Source: Margaritifera margaritifera (lineage: Eukaryota > Mollusca > Bivalvia > Unionida > Margaritiferidae). From it: 64,000 nt of DNA. Of the stretch, positions 46,752 to 61,700 are shown piece after piece; within the stretch, counting starts at the first letter, position 1; every line of letters starts with the position of its first letter. The notes under the pieces are model-generated. The model searched no databases and was not told the origin of the DNA. It saw nothing but the letters and a program-made list of their open reading frames with translations. The stretch spans positions 5,295,001-5,359,000 of the forward strand of contig JAQPZY010001660.1 of the NCBI GenBank assembly GCA_029931535.1. Direction: 5' to 3'. The position numbers and the translations under genes are program-made.

Positions 46752-49700
46752 GTGAGTGCATCATTATCAGGATCAACTCTGTTCAAAATATTGTCCACAC
46801 ATTAGTTGTTACGGATTCCACAGGGGGATTTCTGAAAGTTTATCATACCACTTTGGTCATTACATCATGTATTTTGGCCATATGATTGCAAATGAGCACA
46901 GACAAAATGATAGTGTAATTCTGGCTACTGGTAGTACCTGGATTACATTATGGTAGCACAGGGACTTGTATTGTTGCTTACAGTTTACTCAGTACCTATA
47001 AATAACATATGTACTATATAATACATATACAGGGATTTCCCATGATTTTATAAATTGAGAGTCAAGGACTACTGGCACCAAAAATGGGGAGTCCCAAGGA
47101 AAATCAGGTAGTCCCAGCCCCTGAGTCAGAATTAAATATGTTCCAAGCTGTATTTTATGCAATACAACAATTAACGGTTTTTTTAATACATTTTTATTCT
47201 AAAATAAAAACTATATGTTTTTAATGTTGTATTGCACAAAGAGAGAGATAATTTCTGTATGTGCATTGGAGAGACAGAGAGGCCACAGCATGTACATGTA
47301 CATGATCGAGGTTCACCTCGTGTTGGGTAAATGCTGAAAACTGCAAATTAGTTCTTCTGTTATGAAAGAATTCATCTTTCAGCACTCTGCACACCAGAAT
47401 CAAGTAGTACTTGTATCTGCAACACTATTCTCTTTCTTTCTTAGCCAAGGGAATTTTTCTACTAAATCTGACTGCCATTGCCTTTTCTTTGATCTCTGAC
47501 CATCATTTACCTTCTCAGCCTTGTTCTGAAGTCACATCCGAGACTTCTTCCACATCTCAGGCGAGCTAGTTTGCCGGACATTTCCACAAAAACTATGCAA
47601 AGAAAGCTGACTCATGGCCATTTTGGATACTAAAAAGGCCAATGAAAGTAATCCTCATCTGAATAATCAGAAATTTATCCTACTGTTTAAGTTAACCTAA
47701 TTAATGATGATTGGTTGATTAATAGCACTTAGTTCACTTTGGCCTGGTGCCAGCAAGTTTAATTTTTCTGATTGAAACAAAACTCATAGGACATTATTAA
47801 ATCAAAGGCACATTTACAACTCGCTCAACAAAATAGACAACAAAGACTTAAATAAAGCTATCAGTAAAAACAAAGACTTCAATAAAGATAGCGGTAAATC
47901 TTTTATTTGATATAGGAAACCACATTACTTCCAACAGTCCTTGATGATCCCATGTCATACAGTTAGGCGTCACATTGCAGAGAAATTATGTAATGTAATT
48001 AGGGTCTTATTGTATGCCTTTTTTGACCTCTGTATGTGCACAAACTGGGGGTAATTGACTGATCATTCATTGAAAAGGTGTCATCGTGTAGACAAAGCCT
48101 TTTATGTAGTATATTCTCATTAGATATTGAAAAAAAGCACATGAAACTATCAAAATATGGCGTCCTGGGGACCCAAAGGGGTCAAAATACATGCATCCAG
48201 GCAGCTGATTGCAGCATCAGGGACCTGAGCTCTCAGATCACAGTAAATCCCTGCATAAATTATTTATAGGTAAATTGTAAGCAATGATATGAGCCCCTGT
48301 GGTCTAAATTTGGCATGTTCATGAAGTACATACAGTATATGGAATATATAGCTTAAATTCTTTGTAGACGTAGTATTTACCAGATAGCATATCAGCCTGG
48401 CACTATTTCATGATGCAGTTTTAAGGATTATACTTCTATTTCTATATGCTATACCTACTTTATGTTTAAAAATGTAATTCAGATTTTTCTTTAACTTTTT
48501 GTTTCCCGTATCAGTGCTATAAGCTATATTATGCAGATCTCTAAATAAGCTGAATAATCATGTATTTAATGCAAGTAAATGGCCTTTTTATGCGCAAAAA
48601 TGTGTTCACTTTTGTTCAGAGTGCAAAAACAATTTAATATTTAACAGTTAGTTGATTTTTTGCACATTTCTTATGCCATAATTGTAATTAATGGCATGAG
48701 TTGTTTCTCTTGCCTTTTTGTCCTTTACAGATTTTGTTGTTTTAGTCTCACCAGCTTTTGCATAAGTGAGTTGAAGTGTCATTCTGACAGCAGCGGCATT
48801 GTTAACAATGGTCCAGATATGAAATAAATGAATCGAGTATTACTCCCTAATTGCATTTTATTACTCCCTAATTTCGTTTTATAAAATTAGATGGAGTATT
48901 TTGTGAACACCACAAAACATGAACTTACAATACCTGACTGGGTCATAATCAGCAAGATTTTAAACCTTTTTAGAGTGTGTAAAATGGCTTTTTGATTAAG
49001 ACTAATTCAGGGTGCATTTGATTATCTGGGTCTATTTTAGTGATTGTTCTTATAGTCATCAAGTACTGTCATTTCAGATGTGCATGAAACCTCTGGAACA
49101 TGTCCCAACAGCATTGTTTATATTGATCAAATGCACCATAAAATGTTGACTGTGCTTGCAGCAGAAGCAGTACACTGAAGGCTTTGGACTAAATGATTAG
49201 AATTATTGTTTTGTGTGATATGAATGGATTAAAAACTTTCGTTGTCCATTTTTAGTGGATTTTTTGCATAAAATATGCCAGTACCCAACTTATCTATAAC
49301 TTTTTGGATGAAGTTTTTTGTATGATCATAAGTCCTAAGCCTAGGAAGGGATAGCTACAGTACAATTCACATGATTTTTCATTTCTTCACCGATCACATT
49401 GGGCAGTTAATCCCAGTGTTGTACCTTGGTTGAGCTGTCAGAGAGACGATTTTATCTACATGCACCTTGGTCCCACCCCAGGTATGATTCCAGCAATTTT
49501 GGGGCCCCTATCCCAAGAATGGGAATTTTTATTGCACAATGAATATTTTGGGACATGTTTAACACATAGGCTTCTGGTCTCTAATCTCCTGTTAAAAATT
49601 TTTCACATTTCTCTTTATAGCAGATTAAAATATTATAAAGGTTTGTGTATAGTGTAAACCAAAAATAGTTCTATAATTTTGTTTTTCTTGTTTAGAGAAG

Positions 49701-52700
49701 TTGCCTTTTTTGTTGTAGTAGTAGGGTTTTTGTTGTTGTGTTCTTTGGTATAAAAAAAAATAACAGTATCCACAGCCAACAAATGCAACTGTTTATTCCT
49801 CTGCTATAATATAAATGTAGCCTGCATTATAATAATTCTCTTTGATACTCACAGGTTTTATTTGGAATAGAAGTGCTCTTTAGTTATATGGCACATTTTG
49901 TCAGTTTCACATTGAATTAAAATTCTGTACTGTTATAAAAGACAGGAATCTTTTGTGGCATGTTTACCACAAATCTACAAACTAAAATATTCAGCACTAC
50001 TAAAAAATATATTCCCTTATCAAAATAAAACCATGAAATAAAATGTCATAAAAAAAAACCATGATTCGGTTCATTAGAACTTGTCAGTAAAGTCATTTAA
50101 CATTTCATGCTAGACCACATGACTCCAAGAATATCTTGGCAAACAAATCTCAGGTCATACCAGTATGTACTGTCAACTATCCAAACAGCTATTCCAAAAC
50201 ATTGATCTAATTAAGGAAGGAATACATATCCATCACTATGAAATTGGAGGAGCTGTTTGCATGTCAGCTCTTCGACGATACACATATTTTGGAGAATCCA
50301 ATACTTGTTATGCTTAAATGCACTTAAAGAAGCAATGACAAGCTTTTATATGATCAAGATGAGTTCTGATTAGGCAAAAAGATAAAATTATGGTTCCTAT
50401 CCAGTAACATATGTTGTGGGTATAAATGGAATGAGGGAAAAATTCTGGCAAGCAAGATTTACTAACTTTTGATTGGGATATTTCATAATTAAAATTCTGG
50501 GGTATCCAACAGAAATTTGGGCTGCCAGGCAGCCCTAATTAATATAACAGAATCATCCCTGCCCTATGGTGATCAGGATGTAGGGATTTGTTCAATTTTG
50601 GGGGACACTGGCATTTTGGGGTAGGAGAATGTCCCATGGGCTCACTCAAGGTGCAACACTAATCCCCTCCATGATCACTCCATGTTTAAGTACCACAGTG
50701 GAAGGGTAAGAATCTAGTAACTCACAACTGCAGCTCCATGGGCATGTGTTGTATACATCCACCATGGAGGACTTGGGAGATGTCGCATAGATTGACAGTT
50801 GAATAGACAATGCTTGATAACCATGCAAACCATGCATGGAAGACAGGCGGCAGAGTAATTCAGAATTTGATACAAATTGAAGAATTGTTTTTATGTCAAT
50901 CTTATGTTTAGTCAATAAAAAAAGCATTTTAATGCATGGCTTCTCTTTGCATTTATTGCTGATATAAAAGATCTACATGTATGTGCATTCCTAATTCACT
51001 TTAAACAATGTAGTCCACCAGTTTTATCTCATGATCAAAGTTAAATGGATTTTACATTCTTATTTTATTTCAAAGAAAATAACTAACTTATGCACAGACT
51101 TGATGAGAGGCATGGTTTCAACTTCTCTCAGCGGCATACATTTTTGCCATAATTAAATAGGACATGTGATCCAATGATATGCACAACTAAATTCCAAGTG
51201 ACAGCCACTGCTGTTTGAAAGAAAGAAAAGACAACACACAGAATTGTATAACATTTACACCAAAATGCGAACCATGTACCAGTACTTAGTTTTTGTACAG
51301 TAATGGCAGTACATACTGTCAACAGTAGCATGTGTTCACATAGTTGTGTAATGCACAACTGTCTTTGAACCAGCTTAGATTCTGCTACAATACAGGGCCT
51401 ACTGTTTACTGTAACAGGGAACTGCCTTCAGTGGATGTTCTACAGAAACAATCGAGGCTTAGGTAGCCAGCCATTATCAACACAGTTATAAAATATTGAT
51501 ATAATTAGCATCAAAACAGGAATTTGTTATTTCAGACTGCAGCTTGGGAAAGGTGTGGATTTATATTACACGAAGCCATCAGGAGTGTCATTATGTCGAT
51601 TACCCAACTTATAGTCCAGCAATTAACAGTACAAGTTGCTAATTGCCTGTTATAAAATTTAATTTTGAAATGAATAGTGTAAATTGTCATGATTCAAAAA
51701 CTAAACTCTCATTAATACACTACAATCTCAGAGGTTCAGAGCAGAGAATGAGATAAGCAGTGCATTTGTGTATTTCACATGAACAACTGGCTAAGCACAT
51801 TAGAGTTTTAAATGCATCTGCTTCAAACAAACATGCTTATGCAGAGAACCAAGCTTTACTAAAAGAGTAGATCACACTTAAAAAAAGAATACTGGCTGCA
51901 TACAAAACTTCAGAATTCCTTATTGGGTATTGTTTACATGTATCTATTTACATGAATATAGTTCTTTTGGGAATAAAAATACACATCTTGTGAAAATATG
52001 ACTATAGATTTGCATGTCTTTGGCAGTTGTGAGCACAGTCTTATGTCACCACTCTTTTTCTCCCATATAGGCTTTAGCTGATAATGATATTGCTGATTCT
52101 TGATACTCTATTTTTATGATGTTCATACTGTGAACATCTGTTCATTTAGCCCTGATCTTTAATCATCATCTTTTGCTATTCATTCCCTCCTTCTCTCTAT
52201 TATTCTTCAGGTTTAATTTCAGGAATTCCATTAATTTTTGATTTTTGGAAGTCCTGGACTTACATGGTTGGAAATTTTCAAATCCCATACTTAAAGCCTG
52301 GAATTCTCATCATTACACTTATCACAAACTTGTATCAATTTAATGAATTTTTAGTCATTTTATGTAAAGAAAGATATTAGAATGCAAGTATAAATGAATA
52401 CATTTCTAACCAAGAAAAGATGGTGTCTTTTTATATTTTTGTATTTATCAACAATTATAAAACTTTAGGGAATTTTGTTATGTCCTTAACATGATACCAA
52501 ACCAAATATTAATTGTATAGTATGTATGAATTGCATTTTGTTGCTATGATTAAGGCCTATTTAGAGAGGACAGTATAAAATACATGTTAGTTTAAGATTT
52601 AAAATAGCACTTATTGATACACTGTACAAATTATTTTACTTTTTTCCCCAATCATGGATAGTTTAGAGTACCATATATACTCGCGTATAATCTGATACCA

Positions 52701-55700
52701 TCGCAAAATGCACTGGCAGATCTGGGTCTATGCAATTTGTAAGGACTAATCAGTAGAACAAGCAACATAGACCCTGATCTATGGGTGCATTATGTGATGG
52801 CAGATCAGGGTCTGTGTTGTTTGCATTTGGACCCGGATTATACGCGAGTATATATGGTAGTTAAATGTCACTTTAACCTGTAACTCGGAGTCCTGCAGCA
52901 GCTCACAACATACTCTCTTGGGCACACGATGACTGGATCGCCACATAGAGATCCATGAAGGTATCAGACCTGCTATTATAGTCAGGCAACAAGTATTATT
53001 ATTATGTAGCACGCACACCTAGCCAGCAATATCAGTGATCAGCGGGTCATATTGGTTACAATCTGTTAATCTTTGATTGATAGGTGGGCAGAATTGACAA
53101 TCCATCAATTAATACCTTCATTACCAAAGATACTTATAATACAAATTCACTATATGTGTACTTTCATCAGACTTCTGTTGTTCTGAAACAACAACAAAAA
53201 AACTTTTACATGTAAAGATTTTAGCGACTTTTTTCATAATATAACACATTTTAGCAGTCAAGAATTTAAAGTTGTGATATTGTGTAATAAAAGGGAAACA
53301 ATTTGGTTATATTTAATATTTATATTGCAGTAGTTGTCTTCTTTTACTGTATATGTTCTGATTTGCAGCAGTTGGCCACACCTTTTACTAATCTTTTCAC
53401 TGCAACTCTGTTCCATGAGGATGCATTGTATATGTGCAGTTCTCCACCTTCAAACGCCATGATTGAGTTTGCAAGTTGGCAATATGAAGTGGCTTTTCCA
53501 TAATCCTCTCCACACTCTTTCCACCTCCACCTGGATGCTTATAGTAATCAAAAGTAACATAAGCTCTAATGTTATCATACTTAGACTTTCAAATCAGTAA
53601 GCACTGCCTTTTCCTGTCCATGCACCCATACCCTCCCTTTGACTCTCAGGCGAGGTCAAGGTCATTTGAAAATCTTGCTTAAGTTTTGGGTTACAGTTTT
53701 TCTGTATGGTCATTGGTCCCAAAACCTGACAGAGAAAAGTCATCATACTTCAACTGTAGAAAAGAAAGCTCCACCCTTTAATATTGATGCATACACCCCT
53801 ACACTCCCAGAGCTTGAATTGAACACTTGCACACTTGCAAGATGCGAGTTGTTTGTGGACAGTGTGAGTTGAGATTTCATGCTCTTGCATCTTTTGTGAG
53901 TGCCAAATTTTACAGTGATATACAGCAAACCATTAATAAAAATCCTTAACGTACATAAATTCATCAAAATGCTCTTGCGTAATTCTGAAATGCAAAATGC
54001 AGCAGGCTTTGTCATTTATACTTTTACAGTGAGATACACTGTATGCTGTTCAGCATGTAGCCTAATACTGGGGCCACACATTTACCTACTGATTATACAC
54101 AGTGAACTAAGGCACAACCATTATATTTTCAAGGGGAAGTAAGATATCTCTTTTGTGCCCAACCATTTTGTTCACAAATATGGAAATATTTCTCCAGTAT
54201 TATCTTCTGTTATGGTAAAATCTGTTACTATATCTCCCTAATCAGTAATGACTTGCACTGCTAGTATTTTTTGTAGGATGGCTGATTGCAGATGCTGGTG
54301 TTGCACATTATCCAGACTATTCCCTAAAAATGAAATGGTTGTCCCCTAACAAGTATCTTGTTCAGTCTGGTGAAGCTGATTGTTTATGAACCTTTCAGAG
54401 CTTTTTAAAAGAAAAAAAATGTGTCTGATCTTGATTATTTAGGTGCTACATCATTATGACATTAATGTACTGCGCAGCACAGAACAAAATGTTCCTGAAC
54501 AAAATTTGAATGTACTCGTTTGGAAAATGTATCAGTTTGGTTAGATTCAGTAGTTGTGATTAATTGTTGTGGGAATAAAAATGCAATCTTTGATGGTTAT
54601 TTGGAGGGGAAAAAATCTAAATTTCTGATTATCCGTTCAAGCAAAGGGAATCTGGTTGGTACATGTATATTCCTGCTAATTTCTACTTGTTCTTTTTTAT
54701 TTGGTCAAATTTCACAGGATAATTGCAGTCTTTATACCTCTGTGAAAAGGTATTAATCTGTTTTCCAATTTATATTGGTTTAAGGGCTTCCAAGATGACT
54801 TATTTAATATAGAGGTCTTCTGGTGTGAAGTCTTAATTGGATGTAACAAATTTGTGTGCTTGATTTTGAATGTTTTCAAGTTCATCCTGCAATTCTTGGG
54901 AGTGGGGCTTCCAAACTGTACGTCAAGCATAATCTAAAATAGGTCTAAGTAAACCTTTGAAAGCTAACCCTTTCACATTTTGTGGCAAGATGGTAAGTTA
55001 CATCTAAAAGACCTAAAGTACAATTTGCCTTAGTGCATATTTCTTAAATTTGAAGGTTCCATGTCTGATCATGAGTAACTGTGGCATTGAAATATTTTAT
55101 TTGGTTGAGATTTTCTAAAGAAGTTCATTCTAAGGAAAGCGATAAGTAAATTTATGAGATTTTTTTAATCATTTACATTATATTGCATTTTGGTGAGGTA
55201 GGGGTGGAATTGCATATCCCATTTTAACACCCATTAAAAACAATAAAAAAAACAATTCTGCTGTACATGTAGTTAATTTATTCCAAATGAGAATGAAAAT
55301 TACAGTTGAAACTTATTGAAAAGTTTTGTTTTTCTTTCTCACTCCAAAACTCCTGACTTACAGTATAGATTAATAAAATAGTAACCAGTGACAAAAAATA
55401 TCCAGTCATTTTACAGGTTGATAGTATCACAACTCGTGAAAAAATATAATTAGTAAAAAACATTACATTTGAGCCGTGACCCTTCTGACCCTCAGTCAAG
55501 GTTGATTTCTTTTGAAAACAAAAACACAGAGTTATAAGTATGAGATGGCTGTTTACCTAGTATTGATTGATGACAAACAATTATTAATTGGCCTGCAAAC
55601 ACCTTTTAAAGGCATGAATATGTGCTAAGCTTAAAAGCATGTCAAAGTACAGCAGGAGACAGTTTACTGATAGATCAGTCCGTGTAGCCTGTAGAAGATT

Positions 55701-58700
55701 GACTAGTAGCTGTTTGGTAGGGAATTTGAGCTGCTTTCTTCCAAGCAACTGAATTGGTTGCTGTTGCTGGACACATCTAGAACAGAACAGTTGTCATCCT
55801 GAACATTATCAACCTTTTAAATGTGTAGGAAATACAACTTTTTGTTTCATCATTGATTGGGTTTGGAATACAAAACAAGTTGCAATTGCAGGTGCATCAA
55901 AATGAAAGTCGATCAAAGTATTTATTTTAAAAATTCCTGGAATTTTCTATTAAGCACTTTCACAATGTTTATAAAGGTGAGCATGTATCAATGAAAATAC
56001 TGTTGTTTGAAATGTATAAAAAAGATATGGATCAGATGAATGCATGCAAATTTAGTGTCATTTTTACTCAAAGTTAATAGCAAGTGCTCTACATCAAGTA
56101 GTGATGAATATAGAGATAAGATTGCCACATAATAAGCCATATCACTACTGTATTAAAAGGTAGGTAGCAGAAATTTGCTACCTACTGCTTCATGTTTAAT
56201 AATAACCCTGTAGATTGGTGATGATGGTTAGGGGATTGGTGATAATAAAGTGTTCATCCCCAGTGACAAGTAAACATCTTCAGGTGATGCCTGTTAGTTA
56301 TTCAGTCTTGTTCAAAACTCACTTTGTGTTTGACCTTAATAGAATGCGTCCTTATTATAATACTGTCCATGGGAGCCATGGAGTATATCAGGGGTCATGT
56401 TACCAGGCAAAGTGGGCGACTAAGTTGCCGAAAAAATGTAAACTTTGCCTTCTTTTATTAGGAAAGCGAAATCAACTTCGCCCTGTCATTTTTTATTTTT
56501 TTTAGATCTACACCGAGTGACAGTAGTTTATGGCTTTTGAGATGCTCCCTCAACCCAGCCAAGTAGTTACCAAGCCCCTGGCAAAATGGATTGCATGTTG
56601 CCTTAGCAGGTGTTCATATCAATTGCAACAACAAAACAAAATTGCACATTCACAGGCATGTGTTTTAATAGCTGATTGACCAATTAAACTCTCCCCTCCC
56701 CCCCCCCCGCCCCCCCCCCCCCCCCCCCCCGGCAAGACATCACTGCCTGATTTCTGCAAGTTATTATATGATGATGAAAACTTGTGTTTCTAAACTTAAT
56801 CATCTATATGTAAATAACAATTTGTGTTTTGAGAATGAAATTGGTGAAAGCACTTGCTGTGTATTTTGAAGATTTTAACTGCAATGCTTACATGTACATT
56901 ATTTTCTTCATAAAATCAGTTTGAAACTATAAGTGAACCTGCAGGTAATTATGGCGGAAGTACGTCTTCATTAGACTGTTTTCATAATTCACTGGACACA
57001 TAAATTTAAGGAAACTATATAATTTGTAGAAAGTAAAGTGTAACTATTATGTGATAAACGATTTATCTTAAGAATACAAATTTGTTGGTCAGAAACGTAT
57101 GGGACAATGGCATGCTTGTGGAATTGATAAGCAACGTAACTTAAGAGCAAGGTTGTTTCCTTACATCACTCATTTTTGTGAAAATACATGAAAAAGTTGC
57201 AAAGAAAAAATATCTGACCAATACAGAATACACAACGTTATTATGTGTACGTAGACAAATATTAAAACCATACATTTTCAATCCTATCTAGGGATTGTTG
57301 TAACGAAGGTAGAAAGTGAGTGGTCATACTAAGAAAATCCCTGCTGCTAAAAATAGATGCATCTACTTTTAAAAACTTAAAATGACAGTCAAAAGATTCA
57401 CATTTAATTTAGAATCAGCTCCCTCAAAATGCAGTTGTAAAGTTGAGATTACTCATCAGTGACCACTGTGGTTTGAATGGATGAACACTGTGATGTTGAA
57501 GACACCAGTACATGTGCTCTATTGTGCATGTTATGGCCTAATATATGGGTTGTTCCCCACTGAACAACCATACTGAAAATTATTGTTGCCCAGCTATTAA
57601 CTATCATTGTCCAACTAAAACTCGTTAAAACTTCTTGCAAATTATGTGAAAATGAGCGTTTATAATATTTTTTTTCATACGTCATTTCATATACAATAGA
57701 GAGCCCATTGGATTGATTTTGCATCATGGCAGTTATACTTGTCTTAAATCATTGCCATCAACATCTGGTTGTCTGGCTGGTGTTTAGCTTTTGAGTCATG
57801 CAGTTGTCCAGAAGTTGGTACAGACTACCAGGCCATGGTTTATTCTTGAAATAAAATGTTCAAAATTACTGGTGATACCAAAATTATTTAAATTTAATAT
57901 TGATACTTGCTAGAAACTTATGACCTTTTTTTTTTTTTTTTTTTTTTTTTATTGCTCTTTTCAGGTATTGATTACAAAACCACAACTATACTTCTAGATG
58001 GTAAAAGGGTAAAGCTTCAGCTTTGGTAAGAGTTCATTTATTTTATTTCATAAAAGTCAGATAGTAAAGATGAAGTAATATTAGGATGAACATATCCTTA
58101 CTGAATCTCTCATGTACTTAAAGCCTTTCATAAATTCATCTCAAATTTTTTACAGTAATGATAAAAAGGATTATTTATAATATATTGGAATAAATAGTCT
58201 TTACAATAAAGCTCAGTAGATTCTAGGTTTTATCTTGTAAAATGAGAGGGAAAGAGAGAGTCTGACTCTTAAAAATAAGTCAAAATCTGCATTGGACTCC
58301 TCCTAATTTGAAAGTGCTTGTATAGTTTTGAAACAGACTCTTGATGGGACTTTCATTGCTAAAACCTTTTATTTTATACAGATTATAGAACATATATATA
58401 TGAACTTTAATTTATTGGAGACATCTCTACATCTGCAACGATATTCCTTCAACACATTGTCATTTGTCTTCTTTTGTCACACAGGGACACATCAGGGCAA
58501 GGAAGATTCTGCACTATTTTCCGGTCCTACTCCAGGGGTGCTCAGGTTTGTTGTTAGTGAAATAAGAGGCATTAAGTTTGAAGTTGAACATTTGAGGACA
58601 TTTATTTGCTGGAATGTTTGCAATACAAGTTTTGTCAGTAAGTCAATAGCAAAACTTTTGAACCAATATATGCAATTTAAAAACAAAGAAACAAACACTA

Positions 58701-61700
58701 TTTCCAATTTCATTCATTCATATTCAAGATATTTATTCGCATTCTGGTAAGTTGTACTGTTGTCTGTTATGTTTATCTCAACAGAGTTGTGAAAGATCAC
58801 TCTATGTTTATTCATTTAATGGGAGCCATGTTAGTTCAGTTGGTAGAGTGTCAGACTTGTAATCCAGGTGTCACTGGTTCAGTATCCACCCATGCCAGCC
58901 CGGGGAGTGGGATGATAAAAAATGCTCTGATTTTGCATCCAATTTGTGTTCATTTTGGGGGAATCATGTACATCATATCAGGATTTGCAGGTGGTACACA
59001 TAGTCTTAAAAAATGTGTGTTTCTGGTTTCATGCTCTCAAAAATTAGGGTTGGTTCACTGGATTAAGATTTTATTTTACTCTCTTTTTTTTCTTCTCCCA
59101 TATCACCAAACAATAGTCCTTTACAGAGAAACAAGATTTGGCTTACTTAACTTTTGATGTACTTTAATGCTTTGATAGTAGTTTAAGCTAGTGGTATTTT
59201 TTACACATTATGACTATTCATCAATATTGTTTGATATGGTTTCTATAAGGCTAATTAATTCTTTTGCTTCTGCGTGATTCTGTGAGCTGGAGATTTCAAG
59301 CCCACTATGATTAGCACACCGCACACTAAGTAGCCATTTTTAGCTCTACTGGTCATAGACCAGAATAGCTTATGGGATGGTCTGTTGTCCATCATCTGTC
59401 ATTGGACGTCTGTTAGCACAAGATTGTTATTGTTACTCCTCCTAAACTACTTAGAGGATTGCAGTGAAACTTTACAAACACATTCATCCCAAGGTCTAGT
59501 TGGTCCTAAATGAAAATGGTGCTGCTCTTGTTATCACTACTCCACCTGAATGGATGGTCATATTAAATTGGGGTTTCACCAGAAGATTTTTTATGATGTC
59601 TAGTTGGTCCAAAATGAAAACTATGCTGCCTGGACATCTTGAAAATCTTGTTATTGCTACTCCACCTAAATGAATAGTCATAGCAACATGAGGTTTTCAC
59701 TTAAAGACTTCTTATGATGTCTGGTTGGTCCTAAATAAAAATGGTACTGATCTGGCATCCAATATGGCCACCACAGCACCCTCTTGACAATCTTCTTGTG
59801 CTACTCCTCCTGAACGGAAAGCTATATCAGCATGGGGTTTATAGTGTCTAGTTTGTCTTAAATAAAATCTTGTCATTACTCCTTGATCAAAAGTCATATC
59901 AGCATTAGGTTTTCACCAGAAGACTTCTTATGATGTCTAGTTGGTACTAAGTGAAAATGGTGCTGATCTGACATCCAGTATGGCCACTATGGCAGCCATT
60001 GTGAAAATCTTGTTATTGCTACTCCTCCTAAATGGAAAGTCATATCAACATATGGTTTTCACCAGAAGACTAATTACAATATCTAGTTGGTCCTGAATGA
60101 AAATGATGCCAATCTTACCTCAAATATGGCTGCCACAATGAACATACTGAAATGTTGTAACTATTTCTCCAGAAAGGATGGTCATATCAACATGAGGTTT
60201 TCACCAACATTCTTTTTATTGTGTCTCATTCGTCCTAAATGAAAATAGTACCAATTTTTCATCCAGTATGGCTGCCATGGAGGCTAATTTGAAAATCTTA
60301 TTGCTCAAGAATATCAGAGATGGTTTCAACACTCAGCAGTTTAAAAGAACAATGGTCTTATCTTGAATTCCTGGAAATTCTTTTTGAACAGTAGAGCATC
60401 AAGGAACTCATTTTATCATTTTGTCTAGTCTTTATAAAGTAGAAACTTAAGAGACACAACAATGAATGAAAAGCATCTTAATTATTGTGATGCCCAATAG
60501 TGTTATCCAGAACTAATGAATGAAACAAAATCTGGACTGATTACAACATTCTAAAAATCCTTTTTTTAAAAGGGAAAATGTTTAGGGTCCACAGGCTTAA
60601 AATTAGGTTGGCTGGGAAGCCGCAGCTAGTTTTAGCTAACCTGGCCAGAAAGCCAAGTGAACTTATGGTATGGACCTACATCCATCATCCATCCATCATT
60701 TGTCCATCCTTCAACAGTTGCTTGTTACCACTCTGGTGGCCATATTTCTGATACGATTTTGTCATCAAGATCTCTGACAAGTTCAATAATGAGTGAGATT
60801 CATGCATATTAATGAGTTGATCTTGCATCTGCTGAGCTTGTTACTTCCTATATACCATATTTCTTGTCCAAGTTTGATCAGAGTTGGGATGTGGGCTTAT
60901 ATCATCTGGATCTCAAATGAGTTCAATAAAAATAAAGAAGTCAAAGCTGCCCTGCAGTCACCCATTTCTGAATGAAAGATTCCATATATAGACTTCAAAT
61001 ATCACATAAATCGGCATGTCTTGTATACTTGGCAAAATATTCAGAAAGAAAACTCCACAAACTTGGGAACATTACACCCATCATTGGAGAGGGGTATTCA
61101 TCATATAGAACAAATCACAGAGATGCGGTGGTATTGTGCTGATCACATACCTGAAGTTTGAACCTCGACCAGAGTGCATACCCAGCCAGTGTCCACTGAC
61201 AGTGGAACACATTTTTATCAAGCATATCAATTTCCATCCTGTGAGACAGAAGTTTTTATTAGCTCTACTGGTCATAGACCAGAAGAGCTTATGAGATGGT
61301 TTGTTGTCCGTCATCCATCCATTAGCACAAGTTTGTTATCGCTACTCCTCCTAAACTACTTGGAGGATTGCCTTGAAACTTTACACACACATTCATCCCA
61401 TGGTCTAATTGGTCCTTAATGACAATGGTGCTGCTTGGACATCAAGTATGGCCACCACAGTGGCCATCTGAAAATTTTGTTATCACAATTCCACCGGAAT
61501 GGATGGTCATATCAACATGGGGTTTTCACTAAAAGATTTCTTATGATGTCGAGTTGGTCCTAAATGAAAATGGTGCCAATCTGATGTCCAATATGACCAC
61601 CCATGGCAGTCATCTTGAAAATCTTTTTATCGCTCTACCTCCTGAATGGATGATCATATCAGCATGGAGTTTTAACTGAAAGACTTATGATGTCTAGTTG

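Larger units (their letters stand above)
46752..57964. other. RAB40 intron 1
   Basis: An 11.2 kb intron. It contains the foldback copy at 52669, a LINE relic at 54760, a poly-C tract at 56698, and otherwise AT-rich sequence with no recognised gene. A minus-strand open frame at 50646-50927 ([30 protein letters not shown]) is richer in GC than its surroundings but not assignable. Confidence 0.6.
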
